The notes below the pieces were generated by a model. It searched no databases. It saw nothing but the letters and a program-made list of their open reading frames with translations, and was not told where the DNA came from. The position numbers and the translations under genes were made by a program. 64,000 nucleotides of DNA from Lachnospiraceae bacterium (GTDB lineage: Bacteria; Bacillota; Clostridia; Lachnospirales; Lachnospiraceae), in NCBI GenBank assembly GCA_015057825.1, contig SVDN01000001.1, positions 103,407 through 167,406 of the forward strand, written 5' to 3'. Below, in pieces: positions 16,901 to 31,900 of the stretch (its first letter is position 1; every line of letters begins with the position of its first letter).

Positions 16901-19900
16901 GTATTGATAAATTGTTTTGCACTGCTTATTTCAAAGCTTTTTGTTATGCTGCCCGTGTAGTTTCCTTTACCGCTTATTATAACTTTTGCGATGCCGGTAT
17001 CAACATTGTCGGCATAGCTGATATCGTAATCAACTCCCTTTGTGAGTGTTAAAACATCTCCCGACTCTGTTTCGTATTTTACTATAGGCTCAGGTTTTAT
17101 TTCGTTTCCGCTATAACCTTGGCTTGCTATATCCAATACGCTTATTCCGTCGGCATAAACGTCTGCATTGCCAAGATTCTTAGCTAAAACTTCAAGTGTT
17201 ACGCTTGTGGACTTGGCCGCATAATTGCTTGTTGCCGATGCAGTGATTTGAACATCTTTACTATCTGCATTTGTAAGGCTTACAGCTTCATCCGATGTAT
17301 CCGAATTCACGCTGTAGGAAATATCTCCGACACCATCAAGATCGTTTACTCCGCCGAGTCCGTATGCAAATGCACCGCTTAATCTATGTGCTCTTCCGTC
17401 GTATACAAAGCTTGTTACAAGCAAAGATATATCAATGTTTTGTTCTGCTTTGTTTACCTTCAGCGCACCCGGAAGGGTTGTAATATAGTAGTTTGCACTG
17501 CCTCCCGCCAACATAGAAGCATTATATACAACTTTATCGCCTTCTTTTATTATGACATTGGAAATATCAATCGTGTTGGCCGCAGGAGTTGCCGTTGCTT
17601 CTGTAATGCTTCCCTTTACCAATACATTTGAAAGCACATTTCCCGTAGCGATTTCAGTATCGGTTTTTAAGCCGTCATCTGCATTGTAACTTACAGACAT
17701 ATGGTCTGATGCATCTTCGTTTCCGCTTTGCTTAATCCACCAACCGTCTTTGCTAAGAGGATTGCCATCATATGTCTTAGTCGCATCCACCGATGCCAGT
17801 ACAATTTCTCTCGGCACGATAACAACATGTACATAAGTTGTTTCATATACTGTTTCTACGCTATCTTCGTGAGTTATAAGCTGGCATGAATATACACCCG
17901 AATCTTCCACATATCTTACCTTGTAGACATTTTCGTTTGCGCCCGCAATTACCTCGCCGTCTCTTAACCAACGATATTCCACGCCCGGTGTATTGTTTGA
18001 AACTCCAAGTATCAAATCATTTGCATTGTATGTATGGATTACTTGGCCGTTTTCCACAAGGTCAATGTCGCTTCCCGCTTCTTTTACATGTACCGAATCC
18101 GAAACTTCCATTGTGTAGAAATCGCTTACGGCACTATCGTTACAGTTGCTTGAATCCGAGAGAGCCTTAACGGTATATGCATATCTTCCTTCCTCGTTAA
18201 ACTCGGAGGACATATCTAAGCTTGCATATCCGCCATTATTGTCCACTACTACATTTGAAGCTTCGTAGGTCTTTATAAGTGTCTTGTTGTTATTATCATC
18301 AAGTTTATAAAGTTTAACTTCATATGTCGGAACAACGCTTGAAGCCGAGTTTGTACCGGCATTCTCTTCAAATCCATCCACAAGATCCCACTGTGCTACA
18401 CCATAAGCTGCCTTTGAGCTTGATTTCATGGTGAGTCCCGTAGGTGTATCAAGCGTTACCTTTGTGATTTTATAGTTCAAAGCAGGTGTTGTGAAGGCTT
18501 CGTAGTTTGCCGTTTCTTCTATTACGGCTCTAACCTTGTAATTACCAACATCTGTCGGCACTTCATCGGTCCAAGTTCCGTTTACATAATATTGGTAATC
18601 AATATGGCCTTCAAGCTCCGATATCAAAGGATTGATTAACGGATTTACTCTTGCATCGCCATATGCCCAATCGGAAATTGTAACCACCGTATCACTTATA
18701 TCCGCAAGTGATATGGTCATTGCGCTTGAAAAATCTTTTGTTACTGACTGACCGTTATCCTTACGCGTTGCCGTAACAGTGCATTTAATTGTATATGGGC
18801 TAACCACGCCGCTTCGTTTGTATACGACAAAGCCCTTGTTGTTTGCCTCATCCCATGCTATCCACTGTGATGTGTTTTCATCATCCGTGTTATTGTTCAC
18901 GCTTGTTTTGTTGGCACCTCTTACATATGACCAACTGTAGGAATATGTGTATTCACTTTCGTCCACATTGTCGTTTTTAGGTGCAACGCTTAAGTCAAAC
19001 CTAGGTGCAACGGATTTTGCATAACCGTAAGCTTGGTCAGCTCCCGTTGCCACAATGCTTCCGTCAAGGCTTGCCGCTCTGGCAGCCAATTTAAGCCTAA
19101 TGTTAACATCACTCGAATCCGAAAGTTCTCCCGATGCAAGACTTACGCTTCCCACGTATTTTCCTATGCTTCCATCGGCATTGGCACCCGAAGCGTTGCT
19201 GACAGTAACGGCATCATTGTCCGCAGTGCAAGAAGCAATCTTGTAGCCTGTAGACTTTCCGTCGGCATTTTGCCAATTTGCATAAATCGGAATATCGTCC
19301 TCACCTTCGATTACAACATATGATGTAATCTTGTTGGCATCATCCGTAATGTAAATTTCTTTGCCACCGGCTGTTGCCGCATTTGTTACATTATCAGTGT
19401 TAAATGCCACATTTACGTTTACTGCCTTTATTACACTTTGCGCAGTCGATTCGTACGAATCCGCAACATTTACCTTTCCTTGGTTGTTAACGGTAGAAGC
19501 AATTGCTTTTACACCAACCGCATAACTTCCCGCTCCGAAGCTTCTTATTGCTTCAAGCAAGTTAACTTGTCTTTCAAGACCGTTATTTATGTTTTCATAA
19601 CCGCTTAATGCATCGTAGTCGGATGTGCTTTCATTGTACTTGTACAATGTATATTCATAGTGATCCACCGCCACATTACCGATATGCGGCACTTCTTCCC
19701 ATGTTGCATATCCTGCATTTTCGCTGCTCCAGCTAACTGTCGGCGTTGCAAGTCTGTTTTGAACTACCGTCAGAACACCGTTTGAATTTTTCGAAACAAT
19801 ATAGTTTCTGTTTGCAAAGTCCGCAGGAGTAATGCTGTAAGTTCCTACCGGCGAGTATGTTCCGTCCAGCCCGCCGTTTGCGTTATATTCGTAAGTTGTG

Positions 19901-22900
19901 GTGTAATATGGGCTTGTACCCGAAACCGAGAATACGTTTATCGTATCCGCTGCAACTCCGACTTGTTCATCACCCGGTGCGAAACCGTTGTCCTCATCTT
20001 GAAGAACAACCTTAACTGACTTGTGTGTATAAGATGACGGAATGCTTGTTCCGTATTTAATTGTCAAATCAAGAGCCTGAAATTCTATAGGTCTCTTTTC
20101 AATCTTGGTTATATTTGCAGCAACCTGTTTTTGGCACTCGTCCGCACCCACAATTCCGTATGCTGCCATATCTGCCGCCTGTGTAGCGGCATCCGTATAT
20201 AATACATAGTTTCTTGCAAGAAAACTTCCCGGAACCGTACTCATAGTCAAGTTAATAGGAATATTGGAACCTGCCTCGGCACTGATATATTCGCCTTTAA
20301 TAATAATATTTGATGCGATAATATCATAATCCGTCATTCCCGATGTGTCGCTTCCGGCACTTATAAGGTCTACAAGATTATAGCTCGATTCCGTCGCTCC
20401 GCTCACATAGCATGTTGCGTGAAGCAACGAATTCTCCGACTCATCCACAAATTTAAGATGTGCATGGGTAGTTGCATCATATACCTTATCAACCGCCGAA
20501 ACACCGCTTACGGAAATGTATTGCTTGTTAACCATGTATTTTCCGGAAACAGGCGAAAATGTGTAGTTATCGGCTGACATGCCTTCAACTCCGCTAAGGC
20601 TTATTAAATAGCCCGCCTCTTTATAACCTGTTGTGGCGCTTACAGGCGTAGTTCCCGTTTCATAGCAACTATATCCGATAGGATCCGTATAGCTTATAAT
20701 GCCGTCGTCCGAATATTTGTTAGCCACATCATCATATACAAAGCCTGTTGTGGCTGTACTATCCATGAATGAGTAGCTCCAGTTTGTATTATCCTTTTCT
20801 TCACCGTACACCCATGCATTTCCCGGCACTTCGTCCCTGCCGTATACTATGGATTTGTTGTCGGCTTTTACATACACCTGTCTCTTTGCAACTTCCAACT
20901 TGCCCTCTGTTGAAGATGTAACCACATAGTTTGAACTTTCGTTGTAATGGTCAAGAATAATATCATATTCTCCCGCATCTCTCCTTGCCACACTTTCCGT
21001 GTCATAGTCGGATATCAAACTAACGCCGCTGCCGTTTGTTAACTCTTTGCTATAAGTAATACCGTCAAGGCTTTCGGCTCCCACTTCTTCAGGCACATAT
21101 CCCGAAAGCACTACCGTATAGGCCGGTGCTTGATTACCGTAGATTGTGGATTTATCCTGTACTACTGCGCTAAGCTCTTTTGGTAATATCTCTCCGTCAA
21201 TGACCAATGTTGAGTTTTCAAGCATGTAGTTGTTGCAATAAGCTGTGTCCAGTGCAATATTGGATACCGTAACCGAATATGCTTCATCAACGTTTGCGCT
21301 GTTATAAAGTGCCGAATAGTCGCCGGCGCCGTCTTTGAATCTAATGGAATCTCCCTGAAGAAGTCCTCCGGATGTGCCTGCGCTTGCAGCTATTGCCGAT
21401 ATATCTGAGTTCAATGACACAAGGTCTGTCGCAATTGCCGTATTGTCATAGGTTTTTGAAAGGGACATATCTCTTGCCTGTATGTATAAAGGTCGTTTTG
21501 TTATTTCAAGACTTGCATTGTCTTTACTCCATACAAACACATAGTTGTCTGCCTGAATTTCTTCTATGACCGGTCTTGTTCCGCTTGATATAAGCTTATC
21601 CGTATAATCAATTTCAACACTGTAAGAAGCTACGTCAAGCTTCATACCCGATATTGTGTTGCCTTGGTAAGAATAGCTGTATTCTTGCGGTATTACAGCG
21701 TTTCCGCCTTTATAGTATTTGTAGTTAATATCTTCCAAACCGCTTGCAACACTCGCAATGTCGTCTCCCGCAACAAATCCGCTATAAGACAGTTCAAATT
21801 CAGGATATTCGCCATACACCGCACTTAAATCTGCAAGAGATACAACAACTTCTTTTTTGTAAATGTCGGCCGTGGTTTCCGTCTGGAAGGCCAAATCATC
21901 TACATCAAGGTAATAGTTGTGAGCCTTTGAACCGATAAGAGCATCGGAAGTTACAGTTATGTAAACCTCCTTGTCATTTCCCGCCATATCATCTTCAAAT
22001 ATGCCGCTTACTTTTGATAAATCAAGAGCAAGACCGCTTGCATCATTTGGCACAATATTTTCAAATACAACATCCGAAACATCCATTTTTGCATTTGTTT
22101 TTGCATCATATATCTTGTTTTCAGCCTTAATATTGTTTGCGGTTATTACGCGTTTATCAATTTTTAAGGTGTTTGTATTTGTTGTAATATCGTAATAGCT
22201 TGTTGTTGCTTTTTGGTCCGCTGCGGTAATCACAACACTCTTAATCGCACTTTCGTACTCACCGACATCAGTCTTTTCAATATCACTTTCAATAACAATG
22301 TTTTGATTTGAAGGCAAAGTGCTTGTTTCCACACCGTTTACTTCAATTATAAAGTCTGTTATTTTATGAGCATTTCCATCATAAGTAACTTCCTTGTATA
22401 CAGGTGTGATTTCTATCGGACACTTAACAATGGAGTAAGCACATGATGCGCTGTCTCCTCCGAATTTAAAGTCCGAAACATAGTAGTCTGCACCGTTTTT
22501 AAGTCCCACATAGGCTGTGAAAGATCCCGTGTTTTCCTGCAATCCCGTAACCTTAAGGTCGCTTGTGTGTACAGGTGATGTAAGATCGTTTTCATCAATA
22601 GGATTTCCTTCGCTGTCTGTAAGGTATGCTTCCGGTCCCTGAATGCTTCCGTTATATGTGTAAGGTGTTTCGTTGTCCCATGCAACATAGAGGGTGTACT
22701 GTGCGATACTTGCCGACAGCACTACGCTTCCCCTTACATAATAGTTGTAGGTCACATTTTGACTATCCTTATCATATACTTCAAAGTTTTTAAGTGTTAA
22801 TGATGTAGCGGTTTCCACGTGGGCTCTGTCATAGTCTGCATCAAAATCAAGAATATATTCAGCTGCTTCGCTATCGTTTATATATCCGCTTACATTGTAA

Positions 22901-25900
22901 TATTTCTTATTGTTTTCTCCGCGACTGAGGCGATACTTATCGCTGCCCGCAGTCCAAATGTCGCCGCTTACGCTTGTTTCGCCGTCATAAATCTTGCTGT
23001 AGAAATTGCTTGTTGCGCTAACGCTCAACTCAACCGGCTTAATTTCCACATCGGCACTGCCCGTAACATCCAAATAGTTAGGATCGTTACTCTTTACATA
23101 GTAGTAAATCGTATGGACTTTCGGAGTCGTACCCAAAAGTTCAACATCTTTAAATGATACTTCTTCTATGTCTGTTGTGCCTTCTGTGTCATAGTTCGAC
23201 TCATCAAGTTCAACATCTTGCGAATAATAAACATCAAACTTCGACTCATCCACAAAGTCTTCAAAATTCACCTTGATTGAATGGTATTTTCCATCATACA
23301 AAGCAGAATACGAAGTTGAACTTACATAGTTTCCGTCAGAATAAGGTGATACGGTTACGCCGTAAACATCCGTGGTTATCTTTCCGGAACGTCCGTTATC
23401 GGATCTTGACACCAATATATCGCATTGATAGTAGTATTTTCCGGTGTCTTTTCCCGTAGGGAATTTGTATGTTGCGGAATTTGCTCCGCTAATCGGTACT
23501 CTTTCGCCGGTAACGGTTATATTGCCCGTATTTTCATCTACTTCCACGTCGTCGGCAGCTATTTCATACCAACGATAGCCTGTGATTGCAGTTGCGGGAT
23601 CCAAATCCGACATATCAACATCCACACTTAAGTTATCCGATGTCCGATATCTGTATTTGTAGCTTGATTTACCCGTAATTCTCGCGCTCAAAGAACCGCT
23701 GATTGTAAACGGATTAGGATAAACCATTGCAACATAGTCCCCGGACTGCGCTATATCAAAGGTGTAATCATCATACGAAAGGGCCGTCAAGGTTGTTAAA
23801 TCAAGTCCGTCCTTGATTTCGTAGCTGCCAAGGGCATTGAATACACCTGCTGCCACATCCTCGGCATAACCTTTAAGTACATCTTCTGCCTTATACCATC
23901 CGATTAATGTATAGCCTGCATCCGGCACCGCTCTTAAGGCTACACTTTCTCCTACGAAATGATTACCGACACCTGTTATCAAAGCACCCGAAACACCGCC
24001 GTCATCCGCTCTTGTCACGGCTCTGACATTTAAGTTACTAAGCCTTGCAAAATAGAGAGCAAAGTTCATGTTGTAGTAAGCATAGCAACTTGTCGCTTCA
24101 CCCGTATTGGTGTCGTAGTCACCGTCTGCGGTCATGGTTGCAAGGGCTGTTCTGTACTGGTATGTAGCCTTTGAAAATTCGAATATTTCAAAGTTGTCGG
24201 CTCCGATTGTGTCCACATAATCCTGCTCATCCAAAAGTTCTTCACTTATAAGATCAACCGGAAGCGTTGCCCCCACTAGGTTGGTATTTGTTACCGAAAC
24301 GCTTGTCTGTCCTATTGAAGTAGAGTCAATATCGCTAAATACATATTTAACATTCGTATTGGCATCTTCAAAAACAACCGCAAGAAGCTCTTCTTTTTCA
24401 TCGTCTTTATAATAAGCCACGCCGTCAAAACTGTCTGTCGCATAGTTGACATTAACTATTTTTGTTCTGCCCAATCTATCCGCCAGATTAATATCATTAA
24501 ATATTTCCGACTCGTAGCTTCCGTCTTCTTTTGCAAAGAAGCTGCGAAGCGCATAATTAAACTCACCCGCACTCCAATTTGCTCTTGCATAAAGCTGATC
24601 GGTGTTTTCAAGTTTAGGCATTCTGAATGTTGTTTTAATAACATTGTTTTCACTATCGAGAGTCTGTGTTTCTCCCATGCTTGCGTATACTTCATCCGAA
24701 ATCGGAACATAGCCGCCTTCGCCATCATTTAAAGAAGCATCCCAAGTGTAATAGCTCCAACCCGCAAAATCGTATGCCTGTCTTGAAGGTGTTTCCAACT
24801 CAACCTTTCTGCCGTAAAGCTCCGGATATGTTGTCTGGTTACTGATGTTTGAATTTGCCGGGTCCACTACCAGTGTATATGCTTCGCGAACAAAGTATGC
24901 GTACAAATTAACCGGTTTGCTCGGTGATTCAGCATATGCCTTTAATTTATTGTTTGTATTTGTATCATCATAGTTAAGACCTGTAATTGCGTAGTCTTCA
25001 TAGTTAAACTGGGCCGTATTTGCGGCAGGACAGTATTCAACTTGGTCTATAAGGGCCAAAACGCCGTCAATATAGTAATACTTCGCAAGGGCATATTTTG
25101 TCTTTTGCTGCTCTACGCCTTTGTCGTTAACAAATGTATATGTTTGCGGATTATATCCCATAACGCAGGCGAATCCGCTTTGCTTTTGCTCCTCGCTCAA
25201 ATACGAATACGGATCTTCCATGTACTGTTTTGCACCTTGGTCATCCAAGCTTATATCAATAAGTACATCATCCGCACTCCAGTCTACGGCATTTCCTTCG
25301 CCATCATCTATGTTGTTTAAATTGCTGTCAAGGAGATAATCCGTCGTTTGGCCCGAATGCAAATCAACCGATACGGGAAGCTGATAAATGATATATGCAT
25401 GGTTTTCAACTTCGTCTCTTTCAAGCTGACCCGTATATGTAGCGTTTCCGGTAATTTTCGACTTTGTTCCCGAGTCGTACGCCACGCCTTCTTTATACCA
25501 AGTTACATGGAATCCCTTTGGCGCCATGCTTTCAAGCTCTGCGTTTGTAATAAAGTATTCGTCGTTTTTCTTATAGCCCGTATTTGTCTTTGTCTGACCA
25601 CCAAAGCTATAAGTTACGCTAAATTCGGTATTGCCTTGCCAGCTGTAGTTGTAGACGTAATTAGACAATGTATAGCCTTCCGGTGCATTCTCATCAATCT
25701 TTTTGTAAACAATGTTGTACATGCCCGGATTGTGGATATAACCTTGTGTGTAGTTGTCCGCTGCTTCTTCTTTGTAGTAATCGACCACATTTCCTTCGCT
25801 GCCGGAATATCCCAATCTATAGTTGTATCCGTTTACGATGGTGCTGTAGTTGTATGATGCACGATTTCCCGCATAGAAAACATTGCTCGGGTTAACAACA

Positions 25901-28900
25901 TACAAAATATGCTTATCCCCATCATCATATTTGTAATAGGTTGCGGTTCCTATTGCCGAACTTTTGTCGGAATCCGTATATGTAGTTATGGCGATAGGTG
26001 TATAAAGGTCCTCGCCTTCAGTTACAAGACTTGCACAGTCTCCGCTCTTTTGAGTAGTCTTTCTTACATATCTTGTTCCTTCAGGGTCTCCCGGATTAAT
26101 CAAATATGTATATGTTCCGGACATTGTATATCCTGCAGGATATATTGCCTTATCTTCTTCGGACCAAGCAGAGCCCGGCAGGTATTGCGACTGGAATATG
26201 TCACATTCGTTGGCCACTCTTATTTGGTAATCGATTCCGTCGAGATTATAAGTCATATTGTTTCTGTGATCGGCTCCCGAGCTATCAAATTGCTGATATG
26301 TCATGATTACTTCATAATGAGCGGTTTTGTCTATTTGCGAATAAATGACGTTTATATAACTGTTTCCGCTTGTTCCCACTCTAAGCATGTAAGCATTATC
26401 GTCGTAATTGATATCCTCTACCGTTGAAAATGTCTTTGTCGGATAATGGCTTCCGTAGCTTCCGTCCGACGGACTGCACTCATCCACAATATGATTATAG
26501 TAGTAGCCGTTATAAGAAACAGCATATCCATCATCTCTGAAAGATTCTCCAACCACTGTCGGATTATTAAAATATTGAAGTGGTTTTATGTCAACCGTTG
26601 TTCCCCACTTCTGATTAACTTTGATATTTACACTCTTGCCATTCGTATCTTTAAGTGCCTTCGAAGATCCGGTCGTTTCATCGGATAAATAGTATCTGAT
26701 TTCCGCGTTGTATGACTTTCTTTCAAAATAAAGTTTAAGTGTTAGAGTACCCTCGTTTGTGCCCGGTATTACGCCGCTCATTACATTTTCGACTTCACCG
26801 GATTCGTCAAGCTTATAATAACTGAGTTTCGGCACCGACAAGAAAAGTTGATCGTATGCAATATCGATATCATCGGACAAATCAGGGGTAAGTTCCGCTG
26901 CTCTTTGCTGCTCCAAGCTTCCGATATTTATCTGATCGCTTATGGTGCCAAGCATGGTAAGAACCTGATCCGGATTGTCGCTGTAACGATGGTTTGCACT
27001 AATCGCACCGGTTATCGGATCTTTGTCGGTTTTTTCCATGTAGATTTCGATTCTGTATTCACCCGTTGTATATGGCACATATTCCCTTGCAATGGTTACA
27101 TCACCGGCAGGCATGGTAGTTGGGCGAAGTCCCGAACTCCAGTCACAATAATCCGCAAGTATGTATCCGTCTTTTTCGGCATCACTGAATCCGTCGGTCC
27201 AATGGTCAATATTGTATGTTTCGTATGCATCAAGTTCTGCCGCACTAAATGGAGTTCCGTAAGGATAAGACCAGGTAACATCCGAACTTGAACTGTAAAT
27301 AATCGAGCCACCCGTGCTGACTTCACGGCTGTCTTTCCATACATTCAATGTAACATTATAATAGTTTCTGTCGTAATATATATTTATGTAAACCTTGTTT
27401 TCGTCATCAACAATCGCCGTCGCACTATCGGATGCTCCATCGGGAATTGTAGCCGCAGATGGCTGATTTTGCGTAACTACTATCTTTTTGGCCGTAAATC
27501 CGCTTATGGCAGTGGCAATATTCGCATTTTCAAAGCCCGCAGTTTGAGCAGCATTTTCCGAAACCGCATAGTTAACGCTTGCGCCATGATAATCCGTCAA
27601 CACTTCCGGAGTTGAATTTAACAATTCGTATGTTGTACTTGCAGCTGCTCCCTTGCTTTCCGGCAAGTTTTGCATATGATAAACAACATAATATTGTGTT
27701 TCTTTTGCATCATAAGAGCCGGTTGCCTCTATGTTTGCGTTCGGCATTTTTTCCGGTCTGCTGCCGATCGAATAACTCCAACCTACAAAATCGTAGCCCG
27801 CAAGATAAGGTTTTTGTGCCTCTGATCCAAGCTCCTGATCGTAGTAGTAGTTTTCCACGGTCTTTGTTACACTTCCGTCAATATTTGTAACCGAATATGT
27901 AAGACTGAATTGTTTACGTGCGTAGTAAAGCTTTAACACCCCGTCGTTTCCGGTTATGGTTATCTGCTTTTCTTCTCCGTTATTGTTCGGGTCAAGTTCC
28001 ATACCGGTGTTAAGCTTTTGAATATCGGATGTGGAATAATCGATAACTTCACCGTATCCCGCCTTAAAGCTTTCGCTTTCGTTAGGTGTTTGCGGATATA
28101 CACCATTTGTATCCATTTCGTAGTATTCCACCGTATATGTATAGCTTTCTCTTGTCCAACTTGCCGAAAGGTTTATGTTGGAATCGATTGAAAACTTACC
28201 TTTATTTTCTATTATGGCCCTGGTTGCCACATATGAAGATGTGCCTTCGTCATAAACCGAATAACTGCCTTCCCAGTATTTGAAGCCGTATCCGTCTTTT
28301 GTGAAAGCGTTTTCCGGAAGCGTAACTTCCGAGCCTTCAACCCTGTAAACCGGCGACATGCTGCCGCTAAAAATACTGTCATCTTCTCCGTCACCTATAC
28401 CATTTGAGAATGAAATCTCATATATGCTTCCGGCACTTCTTGTGCTGATATTTCCCGCATTATCTTTAAGATGAATGTAATACTGACCCGCAGTCACATC
28501 TTTGTCAAGGCTGATATTTTCCAACAGCACAGGCATTGACTGATCCCAGTTAAACCATTCATCTGAAGATTCAGACGGAGCAACAAGGCTCTTTGTAATG
28601 GCATAGCCAACCAAGCCGCCGGCATCGCTTGCATCAAAAGAAAAATGGACCTTACTTAAGTCTTCCGTATTGGAAATAGCAATATTAGCTATTACCGGAT
28701 ATTCATCCACCGCACTGACTGTAATATTCACATGTCCCGCCTGCGCTGCTGTTTCTCTATCCAGGCCGGCAGGGAATGTTACCTTATATGTGGACATGTT
28801 ATTGTTGTAAATGCCAACGTCGATATAATCTTCAAATCCGCTATAGTCATAACTTGCAAATCCAAGTCCGTAACCGGTTTGGGTTGTCGTTGTTATGATT

Positions 28901-31900
28901 GCGCTTTCGCCCTGAAGAAGAACTGCGCTTTCTTCGCCGTTTATGGTTGATGATTCAACGCCGGCACCTTTTATAACATTAACAAGTGTTGTATATTTTG
29001 TTGCAAGTTTTTCGGATTCATTACTTTCCGAATAGTTGTTAAATGCGCTGCCGCCGCTCGGACATGTTGTAATGCTTACCGTGTATCCGCAGTTTTTTCC
29101 CGATGCAAGGTATTCATCCGATGCATAATAGTTTGCGGCATCCGCAGCTATCAATGACTTGAAATTGTAACTCGTATCGGATGTTGTTACAGCATCACCG
29201 ACAGGAGTAAACACATCCTCACCATTGTTTGTAACTCTGTAAAGCTGCAATCTGTATTCCACTTCAAGTCCGCTTCTGCTAACAGCAATCCAGTTAACCT
29301 GACCCGGGGTGTTTCCCCAATCAAATGTAGATGGATTTACAACTTGCTGTTTGCCGACAGTAATGGTGCCCGGAATGCAGGTAATTATATAGTTTTCGGC
29401 ATTTGTCGTATCGGATAATTCCACATTAACGATATTTTCACCGACACCGATTTCTGTCTGTGAACCGATAACACTTATGTATTTTATGCTATCACCATAC
29501 TTAAAGCTGCCTGTTTGCGTATAAGTAGGTACTGTATGAGCATTTCCGTTGTATGTAAACTCGCCGCTGTCCGCTGTAAAAATTATTTCGTATTTTGCTA
29601 TCGTAAAATCCTCGGACGGGGTTGTTTGTGCTTTATAGTTATCTGTTTCCGACAATGTTGCGTAAACGCTGTATTCTCCGGCATCCACAGGCATGGTGTT
29701 TGTAACTTGTCCGCTTATTTTGTTTGTATAGTAATATACAACCGAAGCATTTTCCTTAATGGATGTAACACCTATATTTGAGGCGTTTTCTCCGTAAACC
29801 CAAAGGGTTGGATTTGCTCTGCCCGTATAGGATACGGAAATTTGCGTATCATAATCGGCTTTAGCTATTGTAAAACTTGTATTTATGCTGCCGTAGTAAT
29901 TGTCACTTGCCGAAAAATCAATTGTCATTTCGACATTTCCCGACAATACATTTGCATTATCCTTGTAACTTACGCTGTATTCTTCATCGGAAACCAAATG
30001 CGGTGTTTGCTCACTTGCGCCGAAATATGTATTGTCTCTTACCGAAATCACAGGCTCTATTGCCTCTCCGGTATAAGCTGTTGTATATGTCTTGCTATAT
30101 GTGCCTACACCATCATAGAAAAATACTTCCAACGGATTAACAAGATCGGCTGCATTTTTCTTCTCTACAATAAGTTTCGCGGAATTTATGTTTATTTTGT
30201 AGTTCGGCGCATCAAATCCCGTTGCGCTTATATCGTATCCATCAGGATTTGCTGCCGAATTGTTTGTATCAAGAGGGTCATATGCGCAGTTTATTGTACC
30301 CTGCACCAAGCCGATATTATCAAGTGTTTCACCATCCACAAGTCCGGTGCTTTGTGAACTGCTTGAAATATCGTTATACACATAATCCGACTGAGCCGGT
30401 GCCGCATCGGAATATGTAATTGTTTTATCCTGTAACTCAAATGTAAGAGTTTTCTTTTCAATATTTACATCAATAACCGGACTTGTTGCGGTAACTGACT
30501 GTCCGGCCTTTGTAATGGTTGCTATTACGTAATAACTACCCGAATCCGCTACGTCTTTAAGGCCTAAAGTAGTGTAAGTGTTAGACTGTTTCTCGCCTTC
30601 GGCCACAAGCGTGTCACTTCCGTCTTCGTTTACTTTATACCATTCAAAACTAACTTTGGCATCCATTGCATCCACCGTTGCACCGATGGTTGATGTTGTA
30701 CCGTCATAGTATCTATCTATATCTTCGGACACAGAATTAAAGTTTAATGTCTGTTCTGTCCATTTCGCATAAATATCGTAGGCACCGCCCTCTGTAACAC
30801 TCCATTTGCCATCAGCTGCCAAATTGTTTGTATTTGCGGTAGATGTCAAAAGAATTTTTGTAACCATGCCTCCGCTAAAAGATTCATTTAAATACCATCC
30901 CGTAAGATTGTAGTCGGTACGTGCTTCGTTTGCGGGGGAAGTTTCATAGCCCGCATTTCCCAACAAATACACATCCATGCTTGTGGAAGAGCCCGCTCTG
31001 TATACATTATGATATGTAATTTTTGTTGAATAATAGGCTTCTGTGGATGTTGCTATATTACCGAAACTGTCGGCTGCATAGAAATAGAACTTTCCGTTTG
31101 ACGACGGATTAAAGCTAAAGGTCGATTGTTCTGCCGTAGCATCAACCCAATCCGAGTCCGTTAACTGTTCTTTTGTTTTTGTTGAAAATGCATATTTGGC
31201 TACGCGTGTCTCACTGTCCGTTGCAGTGGCAACAAGAGCTCCCGCACCGCTTTCGTCGTATTGAATTTCATATGAGTTGATAACAGGATCGTTTTCATCG
31301 CGCACGCCAACCATACCTTCACTTAATACAGCGCTTTGAGACTCGCTGTAACATGAAGATGAAATGTGTGAAAGAGAATTGGTAAGTTCTGTAGGAACTG
31401 CCTTTACGCTGAAACCGTAATTGCCGTATGTTTTGTCATTTATGGCAGCCAAAATTACATCCGTAAAGTCGTAGCTTGTATCGGAAACCAAAATATCAGA
31501 ATATCCGGCAACATCAATGCCGTCTTTCGTAAGGGAAACAACATAGTTAACAGAAGTTCCTGCCACAAGATTAGTGCCGGTTGATGCTTTGCTTACCGCA
31601 TCCCAGCTTGCTATGTATTTAGAATCATTTGTATTCCATCTAAGATTTAAAGGGGTAGCTAAAACAGACTTATTAACGATTAAGCCGTGATTGTTATTAA
31701 GAGATTCATTATATCCGGATGCACTTTCCCAGTCGTATCCAAGATAATATACGCCCGGTTTGAGAATCGTCGATATTTCGTGAGTTGTATTGTTTCTTGC
31801 CAGCAATCCTTTTCCGGAGCTTATAAATGCAGCAAATGCTTCGTAAGGATCAGCGGCATTATCGTAATTCGCTTTCTCGATGTAATAGAACTTGAGATTG

